Source of the DNA: Corynebacterium urealyticum
Lineage (GTDB): Bacteria > Actinomycetota > Actinomycetes > Mycobacteriales > Mycobacteriaceae
DNA length: 64,000 bases
NCBI GenBank assembly: GCA_020741275.1
Contig: DYZK01000109.1
Location: forward strand, 1 to 64,000
Reading direction: 5' to 3'
The position numbers and the translations under genes are program-made. The notes beneath the pieces are model-generated. The model was not told where the DNA came from. It saw only the letters and a program-made list of their open reading frames with translations, and ran no database searches. Shown here piece by piece: positions 13,645 to 22,316 of this stretch (positions within the stretch are counted from its first letter, which is position 1; every line of letters starts with the position of its first letter).

Positions 13645-13781
13645 TGTCCCACTGTGCGTGGGATTTTTTTGTTTCGCTAGTTTTCGGTCCCGTAATAGGG
13701 CTCGTAACGGGCTCACAGCGGTTTTCTAGGTGGCTGCCAGAATTGCTATAGCGCTGTTCAGGGCGCCCTTCCCCGCCGAGA

Positions 13782-13800
13782 GATAACAATCTGATAACAA
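13782..13800. promoter_or_regulatory. Perfect 8-3-8 direct repeat upstream of the BCCT gene (candidate MtrA site)
   Basis: GATAACAA-TCT-GATAACAA: two identical octamers with a three-base spacer, 138 bp upstream of the BCCT start and just past the end of rsmI. It is the best copy of a motif also found upstream of rpf2 and of the M23 peptidase. Osmolyte carriers are known MtrA targets in C. glutamicum; the link here is inference. Confidence 0.55.
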
Positions 13801-13826
13801 ATTCACTTCGGCTTGCAGGTGATGGG

Positions 13827-14759
13827 CTATTTTTCCGCCCTGGCTGCCAACACTGCCTCGTAAACATCCCGCTTCCCGAGACCATGGGAGGCGGCAACCT
13901 CCCCGGCGGCTGCCTTCAGCCGCTGCCCCTGTGACACAAATTCCTCGACCTCGCCCACGACGTCTTCGGGCGCCACCTCCGCCGCGGCCGCGGTCGCCTC
14001 GATCACGACGGTGATCTCCCCCTTGATCCCAGCCGCCGCCCACTCGGCGAGCTCCGCGAGCGTGCCCGCCTTGACCTCCTCGAAGGTCTTGGTGAGCTCC
14101 CGGCACACCGCCGCCGCACGCTCCGCCCCCAGCACCTCGGCGGCAATCCCCAGCGTGGAGGCCAACCGATGGGGGGATTCGAAGAAACAGATGGCCTCGT
14201 CCCCACTGCGGGCCGCGTCGAAGAATTGGCGGCGCTGGCCGTCCTTCCTCGGCGCAAAACCCAGGAAGCGGAAGTGACCTACCCCGATCCCGGAGAGCGC
14301 CAGTGCCGTCGGAACCGCGGACGGCCCCGGCAGGCAGGTCACCGGGACGCCGCGCCGGTGGGCTGCGACGACCGCGGGAAAGCCCGGGTCCGACACAGAG
14401 GGCATACCCGCGTCCGTGATCACTAGCACCCGTTGGCCGGCGGCTGCGGCATCGACGAGCTGCTCGGCGCGGTGCTCCTCGTTGTGATCGAAGTTGGAGA
14501 GCACCTTGCCGCGGATGCTTAGCCCCAGCGCATCGGCGAGCGCCCGGCTGCGGCGGGTGTCCTCCGCCGCGATCACGTCCGCGGTGGCGAGGGCGTGCAG
14601 CAGCCGGATCGACGCATCCTGCGGGTTGCCCAGGGGCGTGGCCGCGAGAATGATGCCGCCGCCAGGTAGCGGCGGATTGGTGCAGGCCTGTTCCCACAGG
14701 TGGCCGAAGTCCGGGGCTGGGGCGTCAATGGTGCGGGAATGCGTAGGTGCAGAGCTCAT
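13827..14759 (-). CDS. rsmI: 16S rRNA (cytidine1402-2'-O)-methyltransferase
   Basis: A tetrapyrrole-methylase-fold enzyme of 310 residues that 2'-O-methylates C1402 in the ribosomal P site. Diagnostic motifs are ATPLGNPQDAS (the usual TPIGN element), AEDTRRS, ITDAGMPSVSDPG and LPGPSAVPTALALSG. The ATG at 14759 has GGTGG upstream; a frame from 14819 adds 20 residues without similarity and would run into the divergent pmt gene. The pair rsmI/pmt is arranged divergently as in M. tuberculosis Rv1003/Rv1002c. Confidence 0.94.
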   Translation of the reverse strand: MSSAPTHSRTIDAPAPDFGHLWEQACTNPPLPGGGIILAATPLGNPQDASIRLLHALATADVIAAEDTRRSRALADALGLSIRGKVLSNFDHNEEHRAEQLVDAAAAGQRVLVITDAGMPSVSDPGFPAVVAAHRRGVPVTCLPGPSAVPTALALSGIGVGHFRFLGFAPRKDGQRRQFFDAARSGDEAICFFESPHRLASTLGIAAEVLGAERAAAVCRELTKTFEEVKAGTLAELAEWAAAGIKGEITVVIEATAAAAEVAPEDVVGEVEEFVSQGQRLKAAAGEVAASHGLGKRDVYEAVLAARAEK

Positions 14760-14812
14760 GCCACCAGCATGGCACCGCTTAAACCAAAATCCACATCGGA
14801 TAAGCTTTCTCT

Positions 14813-16387
14813 GTGACAATGAAGACCTCTCCGGCGCCAGCCGTCGGTCCAGCCGAGCCCCGCGTGGGCCAGCCGAATCAGCGGATAAATCAACGCCGCT
14901 GGGCGATCATCCAGGCCCTCCTGGGCGGGTTCGCAGCCCTCCTTCGGCTGGTTAATCTGGGCTCCCCCACCGACGGCGGCACCCCGGTCTTCGACGAAAA
15001 GCACTACGTCCCCCAGGCCTGGCAGATCCTGCGAGGCTGGGACCACCTGGTGCTGGGTGGAATCGAGGATAACCCCGGCTATGGGTTGGTCGTGCACCCG
15101 CCGCTGGCCAAGGAAATCATGGCTGCCGGGATGGGGCTCTTCGGCTACACCCCCTTCGGCTGGCGGGTGTGCGCCGCGCTCGCCGGCATGGCGGTGGTCT
15201 GCCTGATCGCGGGCATCGCCCGACGGATATCCCGCTCGGATTTGGTCGGTCTGCTAGCCGGCGTCCTCGCCCTCTCCGATGGCATTCTGCTGCTGACCAG
15301 CCGCTCTGGGATGCTGGATCACTTCCAAACGCTCTTCCTGGTGGCCGCCGTGTACTTCCTGGTCCGGGACCACGAGGAGATGGAACGCCGCTACCGGGTG
15401 GTGTTCCGTGAGGGGCGAATCGGAGACTTCCCTGCTGGCCCGCGGCTGGGTTTCCGCTGGTGGCGCTTCGCCGCCGGTATCGCGCTCGGCGGCACGCTGG
15501 CAATCAAGTGGTCCGGGCTGTACTACATGGCCTTCTTCGGTGTGCTCCTCGTCGGCTTGGATGCGCACAGGCGCTGGCGTTATGGCGTGCGCCGTCCGCT
15601 GCTCGGTGCGCTGCTTCGGGACGCTCCGCCGCATTTCTTCGCGGTCGTCATCATCCCGCTGTGCTGCTACCTGCTGTCCTGGCGGGCATGGTTCGGTAGC
15701 GAGACCTCCGTGTACCGGCACGCGGTGGAGTCCGGCCTCGTCGAGGATGCCACCGCGTTGGCCGAATCTCCGCTGGGCTTCCTCCCGGATTCTTTCCTGA
15801 ACTTCCTCTACTACCACGTCTCCGTGCTGCGCTTTCACTCGGAGCTGACCAATTCGAATGGACACAATCATCCGTGGGAGTCGAAGCCGTGGTCGTGGCT
15901 GGCCTCCACCCGCGGGCTGATGTACTACAACCCCAGCCACGAGGACGGCACCCGCACCGTGGAGCTATTGGTCGGCACGCCGGCGATCTGGTTCCCCACC
16001 GTGTTGGTGCTGGCCTATGGCTGCTACAGACTAGCCCGGTTCCGGGACCTCGTGTGGGTCGTCCCCATCGTCGGTTTCGCCGCGGGCTTCCTGCCGTGGC
16101 TGCTGAACACCGACCGCCAGATGTACCTCTTCTATGCGCTGAACCTCGCTCCCTTCCTCATCATCGGACTTGCGCTCGTGTGCGGCCGCGTACTCGGGTG
16201 GCGCATGGCGCCCAGCAGCAAGCACCGCCCGGTGGCGTGGCTGCAGGCGCACGCCGGACTGGTTCTGGTCGTTGCGTATGTGGGCTTTGCGGTGTGGAAT
16301 TTCCTGTTCTTCCTGCCGCTGTACACAGCAATGCCACTGAGTCCAGCCGAGTGGGCAGCCCGCATGTGGCTACCCTCCTGGCACTAA
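14813..16387 (+). CDS. pmt: Protein O-mannosyltransferase (dolichyl-phosphate-mannose type, GT39)
   Basis: An integral membrane glycosyltransferase of 524 residues with about 10 helices. It transfers mannose from polyprenyl-phosphate-mannose to Ser/Thr of secreted proteins. The acidic pair D61-E62 in VFDEKHYVPQAW, in the first external loop, matches the catalytic DE of PMTs. The C-terminal half has the YNPSHEDG and TDRQMYLFYALNLAPF segments of the PMT C-terminal domain. The start is GTG 14813; an ATG at 14819 is in frame two codons later. It is the counterpart of M. tuberculosis Rv1002c. Confidence 0.94.
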   Translation: MTMKTSPAPAVGPAEPRVGQPNQRINQRRWAIIQALLGGFAALLRLVNLGSPTDGGTPVFDEKHYVPQAWQILRGWDHLVLGGIEDNPGYGLVVHPPLAKEIMAAGMGLFGYTPFGWRVCAALAGMAVVCLIAGIARRISRSDLVGLLAGVLALSDGILLLTSRSGMLDHFQTLFLVAAVYFLVRDHEEMERRYRVVFREGRIGDFPAGPRLGFRWWRFAAGIALGGTLAIKWSGLYYMAFFGVLLVGLDAHRRWRYGVRRPLLGALLRDAPPHFFAVVIIPLCCYLLSWRAWFGSETSVYRHAVESGLVEDATALAESPLGFLPDSFLNFLYYHVSVLRFHSELTNSNGHNHPWESKPWSWLASTRGLMYYNPSHEDGTRTVELLVGTPAIWFPTVLVLAYGCYRLARFRDLVWVVPIVGFAAGFLPWLLNTDRQMYLFYALNLAPFLIIGLALVCGRVLGWRMAPSSKHRPVAWLQAHAGLVLVVAYVGFAVWNFLFFLPLYTAMPLSPAEWAARMWLPSWH

Positions 16388-16400
16388 GGCAATCAGCCGA

Positions 16401-17216
16401 CTAGCTGCGACGGTGATCGCCAGGATAGTAGCGGGAGTGGGCCTCGGCATCCACCGCAGAAAAGTTCATCGGCTTGGCTGAGAGCACGTGCCAGGAATCG
16501 CGCAGGGGCCTGATCGTGTGGTGTCGGGAGAGCCAGCAGGTGCCCAGTGCGATCACCGCGGCGAGGTGAATGGCGAGGCTGCCGAGGAGCTCCGGGTCCA
16601 CCCCAGTGCCACCGGCCAGGCCCATGACGATGTCGCGAGTGGCGAAGCCTCCGCCGAAGGCCCACATCCCCAGGTAGATCGGCAGCAGCCCGCCGGAAGC
16701 GCGAGGCGCCCAGGACGCCCAGGCCAGTCCCGCGCCCAAGGCGAAGCGGCTGATGGCCGCATCGATCATGTATTTCGCGAGCTCAGGGTCCGCTGCCCCC
16801 GCCTGCGGCCCCTCCCCCGGTCGGATGGCCTCGTAGAGCTGCGCGGGGTCCGCGGTACCCGCGGTCGAGCCAGCAAAAAGCAGAATCGCCCAGAGGAAGT
16901 AGACGACCGCGAGCACCGCTAACGCGATGCGGGCTCCCAGCAGCGGAAGCTGCCGGCGGCGTATGTCACCGCCAACCTCTGGGTTATCTTCAGCCACCTG
17001 AAGCACCTTGGCAGCGAGACCCGCACCAGCCCCCTGGGTCGGCGCGGGCGGGTTGGCCCGCAATCGCAGGTCGCGCCCGATCGCGGTCGCCTGCGTGTAC
17101 CACGCTTGGCACTCCTCACACTGAGCCACGTGGGCGTCCACGATGTCTCCCGACAGGGCGGCGTCCTCGCCGTCTAGCCTCGCCGAGAGCGCTGCCCGAA
17201 CTTCTGCGCATTCCAC
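16401..17216 (-). CDS. Zinc-finger (zf-HC2, anti-sigma-like) membrane protein, orphan
   Basis: A 271-residue protein with an N-terminal zf-HC2 pattern: an early Cys (residue 3) followed by HVAQCEEC (H-x3-C-x2-C), the zinc-binding arrangement of ZAS anti-sigma factors. About five hydrophobic helices follow, beginning around residue 95. The start is taken as GTG 17216 because it gives the usual family N-terminus (VECAEVRAALSARLDGE) and has GGGGGAG upstream. The frame can be opened to a TTG at 17252. No sigma-factor gene is adjacent; its neighbours are pmt and a DoxX gene. It could be a redox or envelope sensor, but that is a guess. Confidence 0.7.
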   Translation of the reverse strand: MECAEVRAALSARLDGEDAALSGDIVDAHVAQCEECQAWYTQATAIGRDLRLRANPPAPTQGAGAGLAAKVLQVAEDNPEVGGDIRRRQLPLLGARIALAVLAVVYFLWAILLFAGSTAGTADPAQLYEAIRPGEGPQAGAADPELAKYMIDAAISRFALGAGLAWASWAPRASGGLLPIYLGMWAFGGGFATRDIVMGLAGGTGVDPELLGSLAIHLAAVIALGTCWLSRHHTIRPLRDSWHVLSAKPMNFSAVDAEAHSRYYPGDHRRS

Positions 17217-17282
17217 AGGACTTATGCTCCCCCAAAATCTGCCCGCTGCCAAGCAGCGGGAGCGGCATTCCCCTGCACCGAC

Positions 17283-17705
17283 TCACCCGAAGCGGGAAAA
17301 CGCCCGGTCCAGGCTGGCACGACCGGAGCCAAAGACCACGATCGACAGCAGCCCCGCGCACAGCACCAGCGGTAGTTCGATGCCGTTATCGGCGGCAAAG
17401 AGGCCCTGGGACCAGTGGACCAGGTAGATCGCGGCGATCATGTGCAGGATCAGCAGGCCAGCCATCAGTGGTGCCAACAGTCCCACGACCAGGAGGGCTC
17501 CCCCGATGAGCTCCAGCCCGGTAGCTAGCCAGGCGGAGAGCTCGGGCTGCGGGATCCCCTGGTGGGCGAAATCCGCGATCACCCCGGAGTCTCCCCCGAG
17601 CTTCTGGATGAAGAGTTTCTGCCAGCCGTGGGCGATAAAGAGGGTCCCCAGCACGGCGCGAATGAGCAGCAAGGCGCCGTCGCGGGCGACCGGGTGTTCC
17701 AGCAT
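17283..17705 (-). CDS. DoxX family membrane protein
   Basis: A 140-residue protein with four hydrophobic helices. The DoxX signatures RAVLGTLFIAHGWQKLF near the N-terminus and ELIGGALLVVGLLAP in the centre are clear. DoxX proteins are small integral membrane proteins whose relatives take part in thiosulfate oxidation or, in mycobacteria, in membrane-associated oxidoreductase complexes (DoxX-SodA-SseA). No such partner is encoded nearby. It lies between glpR and the zinc-finger gene on the same strand. Confidence 0.85.
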   Translation of the reverse strand: MLEHPVARDGALLLIRAVLGTLFIAHGWQKLFIQKLGGDSGVIADFAHQGIPQPELSAWLATGLELIGGALLVVGLLAPLMAGLLILHMIAAIYLVHWSQGLFAADNGIELPLVLCAGLLSIVVFGSGRASLDRAFSRFG

Positions 17706-17738
17706 CGTTAATGATCCGCCGTGTTTTGTGCGTACGGC

Positions 17739-19073
17739 TTAGACCGCGCGGATGTGGGCGCGGCCGTGCGGGCCGTCCCAATTGTTCAGGTCTGCGTCGG
17801 CGTCCGGGTAGTCGTCGAAACCGTCGTCGAAGAAGTCCCCACCATTGGCGTAGGTCAGGTTCTCCAGCTCAGGGTCAGCTTCATCCGTTTCGACGACGAT
17901 CGCACCCGGCCGCAGCAGCCGGTCCGGGACACCGAGCTCGGCATCCTCCAGGTTGCGCACGCCCAGGCGGGCACGGCGCATCCGTGCGAGACGGCGGCGA
18001 CGCAGCTTAGCCTCCTCGATCGCCTGGCGGCGCAGGTTGAACAGGTACACGCCAGTCAGTGCGGCGGTGACGAGGAAGGCGATCCACAGGCCGCCGCCGA
18101 CGATGAGGCTGGCGATCAGTGCAATCGCGGTCAGGCCGGCCAGCACACCGAGTACCTGCTTGCGGCGCTGCAGGCGGCGGTTGTACAGCTGCTGGGATGC
18201 GACCGGGTCGTAGACACCACGGCCCCGACGGGAAGCGATGAACTCCATGTCCTCCTCGGACAGTTCGAAGCTCTCCTCCTCCGCCTCAGTCAGTGGCGAC
18301 TCGGCCTCAGCAGCCTCGTCTTCCTCGCGGACCCCTGCATCCACGTGCAGATCCCCGCCGCGGAAGTAGGCGGTCGGGATGTTGCGCAGCGCGGGCTGCT
18401 CTTCCGGCTCATCCTCGATGTCCGCGTCGGCAGTGTCCGTCTGCTCAGCCGCAGTGACACGCAGGGGCGCCGGCGTGTCCGCACCGGCGTCCTCGTGCTT
18501 CTCGTCCTCGTGGGCCATCGTGTCTGCTGCGTCGTCGGCCAGCTCCGCGTCGACCGTGACGGACTCTGCGCTCACGGCCGGCGCCTCGGCCGGGACTGTG
18601 CGGCGCTGGGCATCCGCCACGTGCTCCTCGCCGTCCAGGTCCTCAGCATCAGCGTCGACGAGTTCACCCTCCAGGGTCTCCAGGTTCGTGGTCTCGTCCG
18701 CGGCGTTCTCGACGACGTCGGCGCGGTCTTCGTCGACCTCTGCGTCCACCGTTTCCACGCCGCCGGCGATGTCGGCATGCTCGCTGGCACGCTCCTCGTC
18801 GCGGGTGTCGACGTCCTCATCGAAAAGGACGTACTCCGGTTCCGCCTCGACGAAATCGATGTCTGCGTCCACGTCCTCATCCGAGGACATGTAGTGCCCC
18901 TCGGCGGGCAGCAGACGGCTCGGACGGCGGGAACGCTTGGCACCGCCTTCGTGCAGGATTCGGGTCTCGGACATGCCCCGCGACGTGCGGCGCACCGGGG
19001 ACTGCTTGCGCAGCAACAGCGGCGCCATCAGCAGCAGCCATACTGCGAGGATCAACAGAAGGGAGCCGGACAC
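17739..19073 (-). CDS. glpR: GlpR/SepX-type membrane protein, receptor of the division protein Glp
   Basis: A 444-residue membrane protein. An N-terminal helix at about residues 4-21 is followed by a basic stretch and a roughly 230-residue strongly acidic Asp/Glu/Ala/Thr-rich region. Two more helices (about 325-365, LGVLAGLTAIALIASLIVGG and the next) and a cytosolic tail complete it. In C. glutamicum the protein encoded near moeA-like glp and rimJ is GlpR, a membrane receptor of Glp at the division septum; Streptomyces SepX is a relative. The start is GTG 19073 with AGGAG upstream. The assignment rests on gene order and topology, since the acidic region itself is not conserved. Confidence 0.75.
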   Translation of the reverse strand: MSGSLLLILAVWLLLMAPLLLRKQSPVRRTSRGMSETRILHEGGAKRSRRPSRLLPAEGHYMSSDEDVDADIDFVEAEPEYVLFDEDVDTRDEERASEHADIAGGVETVDAEVDEDRADVVENAADETTNLETLEGELVDADAEDLDGEEHVADAQRRTVPAEAPAVSAESVTVDAELADDAADTMAHEDEKHEDAGADTPAPLRVTAAEQTDTADADIEDEPEEQPALRNIPTAYFRGGDLHVDAGVREEDEAAEAESPLTEAEEESFELSEEDMEFIASRRGRGVYDPVASQQLYNRRLQRRKQVLGVLAGLTAIALIASLIVGGGLWIAFLVTAALTGVYLFNLRRQAIEEAKLRRRRLARMRRARLGVRNLEDAELGVPDRLLRPGAIVVETDEADPELENLTYANGGDFFDDGFDDYPDADADLNNWDGPHGRAHIRAV

Positions 19074-19169
19074 TAATGCTCCTAAAAGCTAGACAGCGGT
19101 TTGAACCCACTGGGACTTCCCCAGCGGATGAACCAGCCCGGCCGGAGGATGGCGGCAGGGCCAGCAGCA

Positions 19170-19185
19170 ATACCTTCCAAGGTAT
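19170..19185. repeat. Inverted repeat upstream of glpR
   Basis: ATACCTT-CC-AAGGTAT, two perfect 7-base arms, 97 bp upstream of the glpR start in the 182-bp gap after rimJ. It is operator-like, but I cannot assign a regulator. Confidence 0.4.
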
Positions 19186-19255
19186 CGACAACCTGGGCGC
19201 TTCGCTTTCTGCCACGCCGCGCGGAGGGCCAAAACGCGGAAGTTTTGCCGCCGGC

Positions 19256-20032
19256 TTAATCGACCCGAAAACGCCCCTGGGACGCGAGCCGCTGGGTAAT
19301 CCCGGGGCCGAGCTCTTCGATCGTCTGCGCGACCAGCAGGTGGTCCGTCCACTGCCCGTCGATATGTAGGTTGCGTTGCAGCCGCCCCTCCACCCGGTAA
19401 CCGGTGTTCTCCAGCACGCGGCGGGACGCGGGATTGTCCTCCATGACGGTGGCCTCCACCCGGTGCAAGCCGAGCCCCAGCATCGCCAGGTCGGTGCCCA
19501 GTGCGACGGCCGCGGTGGCGACCCCGCGCCCCTGCCAGCGGGAGTGCACCCAGTAGCCGATCCAGCAGTTACCGATCGTGCCGTATTGCATGTTGCCTAG
19601 CGTGAGCTGGCCCGCGAACTCGCCGGCCACTTCGATCGCCAAGGACATCGCGATGCCTTGGCGCTCCGCGAACTTGAGCCCGCGGTAAGTCTGGCGCCAC
19701 ATTTTCGGCGAGTGCGCCTCCTCCCACGAGGTGGCCACGGTCGGCTCGACGGGGCGCAGGAGGTGTTCATCGGCGATGCGGAACGCGCGCCACGACGCTC
19801 CGTCGGAGCGGCGCAGTTCCCGCAGCCGCACCGGCAATTCCGCGGAGGACTGACCGTGTGGATGCTCGCTGGTCTGATGAACCCCGCGAGCCGGGGCTGC
19901 GCTGGTGGCAGTCCTCGAGGCTGCGCCGGGCACGGAGCCTGGTCGCTGGTGCGCCGGAGGCAACCACACGGTAGGTACGCGCCACCGCGCCCCGTTACCC
20001 CTGGCCAGGCGCCTATCCAGTTCCACGTCCAC
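19256..20032 (-). CDS. rimJ: GNAT N-acetyltransferase, RimJ-like
   Basis: A 258-residue acetyltransferase. The GNAT core occupies residues 68-240, including the acetyl-CoA-binding WQGRGVATAAVALG (Q/R-x-x-G-x-G/A) and ENTGYRVEGRL near the end, typical of RimJ/RimL ribosomal-protein or Ser/Thr N-acetyltransferases. The first 65 residues are Ala/Pro/Arg-rich and not part of the fold. Start GTG 20032 is preceded closely by GGGGGAG; GTG 20026 is an alternative. It follows glp by 24 bp, in the conserved galU-glp-rimJ unit. Its substrate is unknown. Confidence 0.85.
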   Translation of the reverse strand: MDVELDRRLARGNGARWRVPTVWLPPAHQRPGSVPGAASRTATSAAPARGVHQTSEHPHGQSSAELPVRLRELRRSDGASWRAFRIADEHLLRPVEPTVATSWEEAHSPKMWRQTYRGLKFAERQGIAMSLAIEVAGEFAGQLTLGNMQYGTIGNCWIGYWVHSRWQGRGVATAAVALGTDLAMLGLGLHRVEATVMEDNPASRRVLENTGYRVEGRLQRNLHIDGQWTDHLLVAQTIEELGPGITQRLASQGRFRVD

Positions 20033-20056
20033 CGCTCCCCCGTGAAGTCCCCGTGG

Positions 20057-21295
20057 CTAGGAGCGGTTCGTCAGGAAGAGGACATCCACGAACTGGCCGG
20101 GCGCAACGTGCGTTTCCTCCGCGGGGACGGTGATCAGGCAGTTTGCCTGGCCGTAGCTGCCCAGCAGGTGGGTCGGTTCCCCTCCGCCGACCGCCCCGAG
20201 CGGGTCCACGAGAAACTCGCGGGTCTCCCGGTCGCGCATCAGCTGGCCGCGGATGAAGCCGCGTCGTCGCGGCGCCGAGTCGATCGCGGCAATAGTGCGA
20301 GCCCGCACCACCCGGCGGGTGGCCTGGCGCTGGCCGCGGATGATCTGGATCAGCGGGCGGACCAGCACTTCGAAGGCCACGAGCGCGGCGGAGGGGTTGG
20401 CGGGCAGCAGGAAGGTCGGCACCTGATCGGATCCGAGGGTGCCGAAGCCAACGATGGAGCCCGGGTGCATCGCGATGCGGGTGGTTTCCATTGAGCCGAG
20501 CTCGTCCAAAATCTGGCGCAGCTGGTCGCTGCCTTCCCCACCGATCGCCCCGGTAATGACGAGCACCTCGCTGCGCATCAGCTGCGCCTCCACGACCTCC
20601 TTAATCCGGCGCGGTTCACCCGCGAGGATGCCCATGCGGTGGGCCTCGGCACCAGCCTCCTTAGCGGCGGCGGCGAGAGCGTAGGAATTGGCGTCGTGGA
20701 CCTGCCCCAGGCCCGGGTCGCGGTCGATGTCGACGAGTTCGGGACCGAAGGCGAGCACGCTGAGCCTCGGGCGCGGGTAGACAAGCACCTTGGAGCGGCC
20801 GATGGCTGCGAGCAGCCCCACCTGAGCGGCGCCGAGCACCGCCCCTTGCTCAACGACGACGTCGCCCGGTTGGACGTCGGAACCGAGCCGGTGGACGAAA
20901 TCCCCCGAGTTCACGGTGCGCAGCGGTTCCACGTGGCGGCCGTCGATTTCCACCCAATCGAGCGGGAGGACGGCGTCTGCGAGAGTCGGGATCGGCGCCC
21001 CCGCGTGGACGCGCACAGTCTGGCGTGGCTGCAGTCGCACCGGACGGCTCGAACCTGCGGTGACCTCGCCGACGACCGGGAGGGTGGGCAGCTCTCCATC
21101 GGCGGGTTCGCGGACGTCCACGGCGCGCACGGCATAGCCGTCGATGGCGGCCTGGTTGAACCCTGGGACCGCCCGGTCCCCCTCGATCTGCTCCGCGCAG
21201 CGCAAGCCGAGAGCCTCTGAGATGGAGATGCGTACCGGCTCCGGTGTGACCGCCGCCGCGGAGATGATCGCTAGCTGTTCCTCAACGCTGCGCAT
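20057..21295 (-). CDS. glp: Glp, gephyrin/MoeA-like cell-division protein
   Basis: A 412-residue MoeA-fold protein. The N-terminal MoeA motif is kept (FNQAAIDGYAV, residues 46-56), but the catalytic elements of molybdopterin molybdotransferase are not. The usual S-G-G-V-S-x-G-D loop reads TGAIGGEGSDQL (248-259), and the MKPGKP loop reads MHPGSI (276-281), losing both lysines. In C. glutamicum this MoeA-like protein, named Glp, binds the FtsZ C-terminus and GlpR rather than making molybdenum cofactor. It starts 4 bp after the galU stop. Many databases will call it MoeA; I consider that misleading here. Confidence 0.82.
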   Translation of the reverse strand: MRSVEEQLAIISAAAVTPEPVRISISEALGLRCAEQIEGDRAVPGFNQAAIDGYAVRAVDVREPADGELPTLPVVGEVTAGSSRPVRLQPRQTVRVHAGAPIPTLADAVLPLDWVEIDGRHVEPLRTVNSGDFVHRLGSDVQPGDVVVEQGAVLGAAQVGLLAAIGRSKVLVYPRPRLSVLAFGPELVDIDRDPGLGQVHDANSYALAAAAKEAGAEAHRMGILAGEPRRIKEVVEAQLMRSEVLVITGAIGGEGSDQLRQILDELGSMETTRIAMHPGSIVGFGTLGSDQVPTFLLPANPSAALVAFEVLVRPLIQIIRGQRQATRRVVRARTIAAIDSAPRRRGFIRGQLMRDRETREFLVDPLGAVGGGEPTHLLGSYGQANCLITVPAEETHVAPGQFVDVLFLTNRS

Positions 21296-21299
21296 GGGG

Positions 21300-22196
21300 C
21301 TACTCCCCGAGTCGCTGCTCGAGCCACTGCTTCAGTGACTCTCCGTAGGTCTCATCCTCGAGGGCCATGTCCACGCAGGCGCGGATGTAGCCGCCCGGGT
21401 TACCGAGGTCGTGACGCTTGCCCTGGTGGACGACGATGTGCACCGGGTGTCCCTCGGAGATCATCAGCTCGATGGCATCGGTGATCTGAATTTCCCCACC
21501 CTTGCCCGGCTTGGTGCGGGAAAGAGCTTCGAAGACCTGCCGGTCCAGCAGGTAGCGGCCGGTGGCAGCGAAATTCGACGGGGCGTCTTCGAGGTCCGGC
21601 TTTTCGACCATGCCGTTGACCTTCTTGACCTGCGGGTCATCGGAGTCGGCGGCGATATCGAAAACGCCGTACTTGGAAACGTCCTCCTCCGGCACCTCAA
21701 CCGCGCACAGGACGGAGCCACCGTAGCGCTGGCGGACCTCCAGCATGGTCTCCATGATCCCGTAGGGCAGGACGAGGTCGTCCGGCAGCATGACGGCGAA
21801 GCATTCCTCGTCCTCGGCGAGGTGGGATTCGGCCAGGCCGATGGCGTGGCCGAGGCCGAGCGGCTCCGGCTGCTCAATGGCGGCCACGTCGATCAGGCCG
21901 TCGGTGGCGCGAACCTTCGCGAGCTGGCCCTCCTTACCGCGTGCTTCGAGGGTGGCCTCGAGTTCATCATCGGTGCGGAAGTGGGCCATGATGCCCTGCT
22001 TCTTCGGGGCGGTGATGATCGCCAGTCGTTCCGCACCAGCCTGGGCGGCCTCCTTGGCGATAAGCTCGATCCCGGGAGTGTCGACCACGGGGAGCAGTTC
22101 CTTGGGCACCGTCTTCGTTGCAGGCAGGAAGCGCGTCCCCAGTCCTGCGGCGGGGACCACAACTGTGCGAAGCTCATTGGAAGTCATGAGGTGCAT
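21300..22196 (-). CDS. galU: UTP-glucose-1-phosphate uridylyltransferase
   Basis: Makes UDP-glucose for wall and lipopolysaccharide-like polymers. About 298 residues. The nucleotidyltransferase signature VVVPAAGLGTRFLPATKT is at the N-terminus. MLPDDLVLP, VEKP and GNPGGYIRA occur at the expected places. The frame is open far upstream (to 23018), but that part overlaps fthC on the other strand and encodes nothing recognisable. The real start is ATG 22196 or ATG 22187. I prefer 22196 because GGGCGG stands at a better distance. First gene of the galU-glp-rimJ unit. Confidence 0.93.
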   Translation of the reverse strand: MHLMTSNELRTVVVPAAGLGTRFLPATKTVPKELLPVVDTPGIELIAKEAAQAGAERLAIITAPKKQGIMAHFRTDDELEATLEARGKEGQLAKVRATDGLIDVAAIEQPEPLGLGHAIGLAESHLAEDEECFAVMLPDDLVLPYGIMETMLEVRQRYGGSVLCAVEVPEEDVSKYGVFDIAADSDDPQVKKVNGMVEKPDLEDAPSNFAATGRYLLDRQVFEALSRTKPGKGGEIQITDAIELMISEGHPVHIVVHQGKRHDLGNPGGYIRACVDMALEDETYGESLKQWLEQRLGE

Positions 22197-22316
22197 CGTA
22201 CCGCCCAGCTGCGCCAAAATGCTGGACTTACACCCGGTGCGAGCCGGAAAAGATCTGTTGAGAATTCCGGCACTGCCAACCCACCCGAATAGCGAGCACG
22301 AGCAGCGGAGGAGACC

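Noticed and set aside
19076-19369. 97-codon plus-strand ORF and matching minus-strand ORFs after rimJ
   Set aside because: They overlap the certain rimJ end or the glpR promoter gap and show no recognisable sequence.
20057-21295. Molybdopterin molybdotransferase (MoeA) as the function
   Set aside because: Both catalytic loops are altered, and the gene order is that of glp, so a cofactor role is unlikely.
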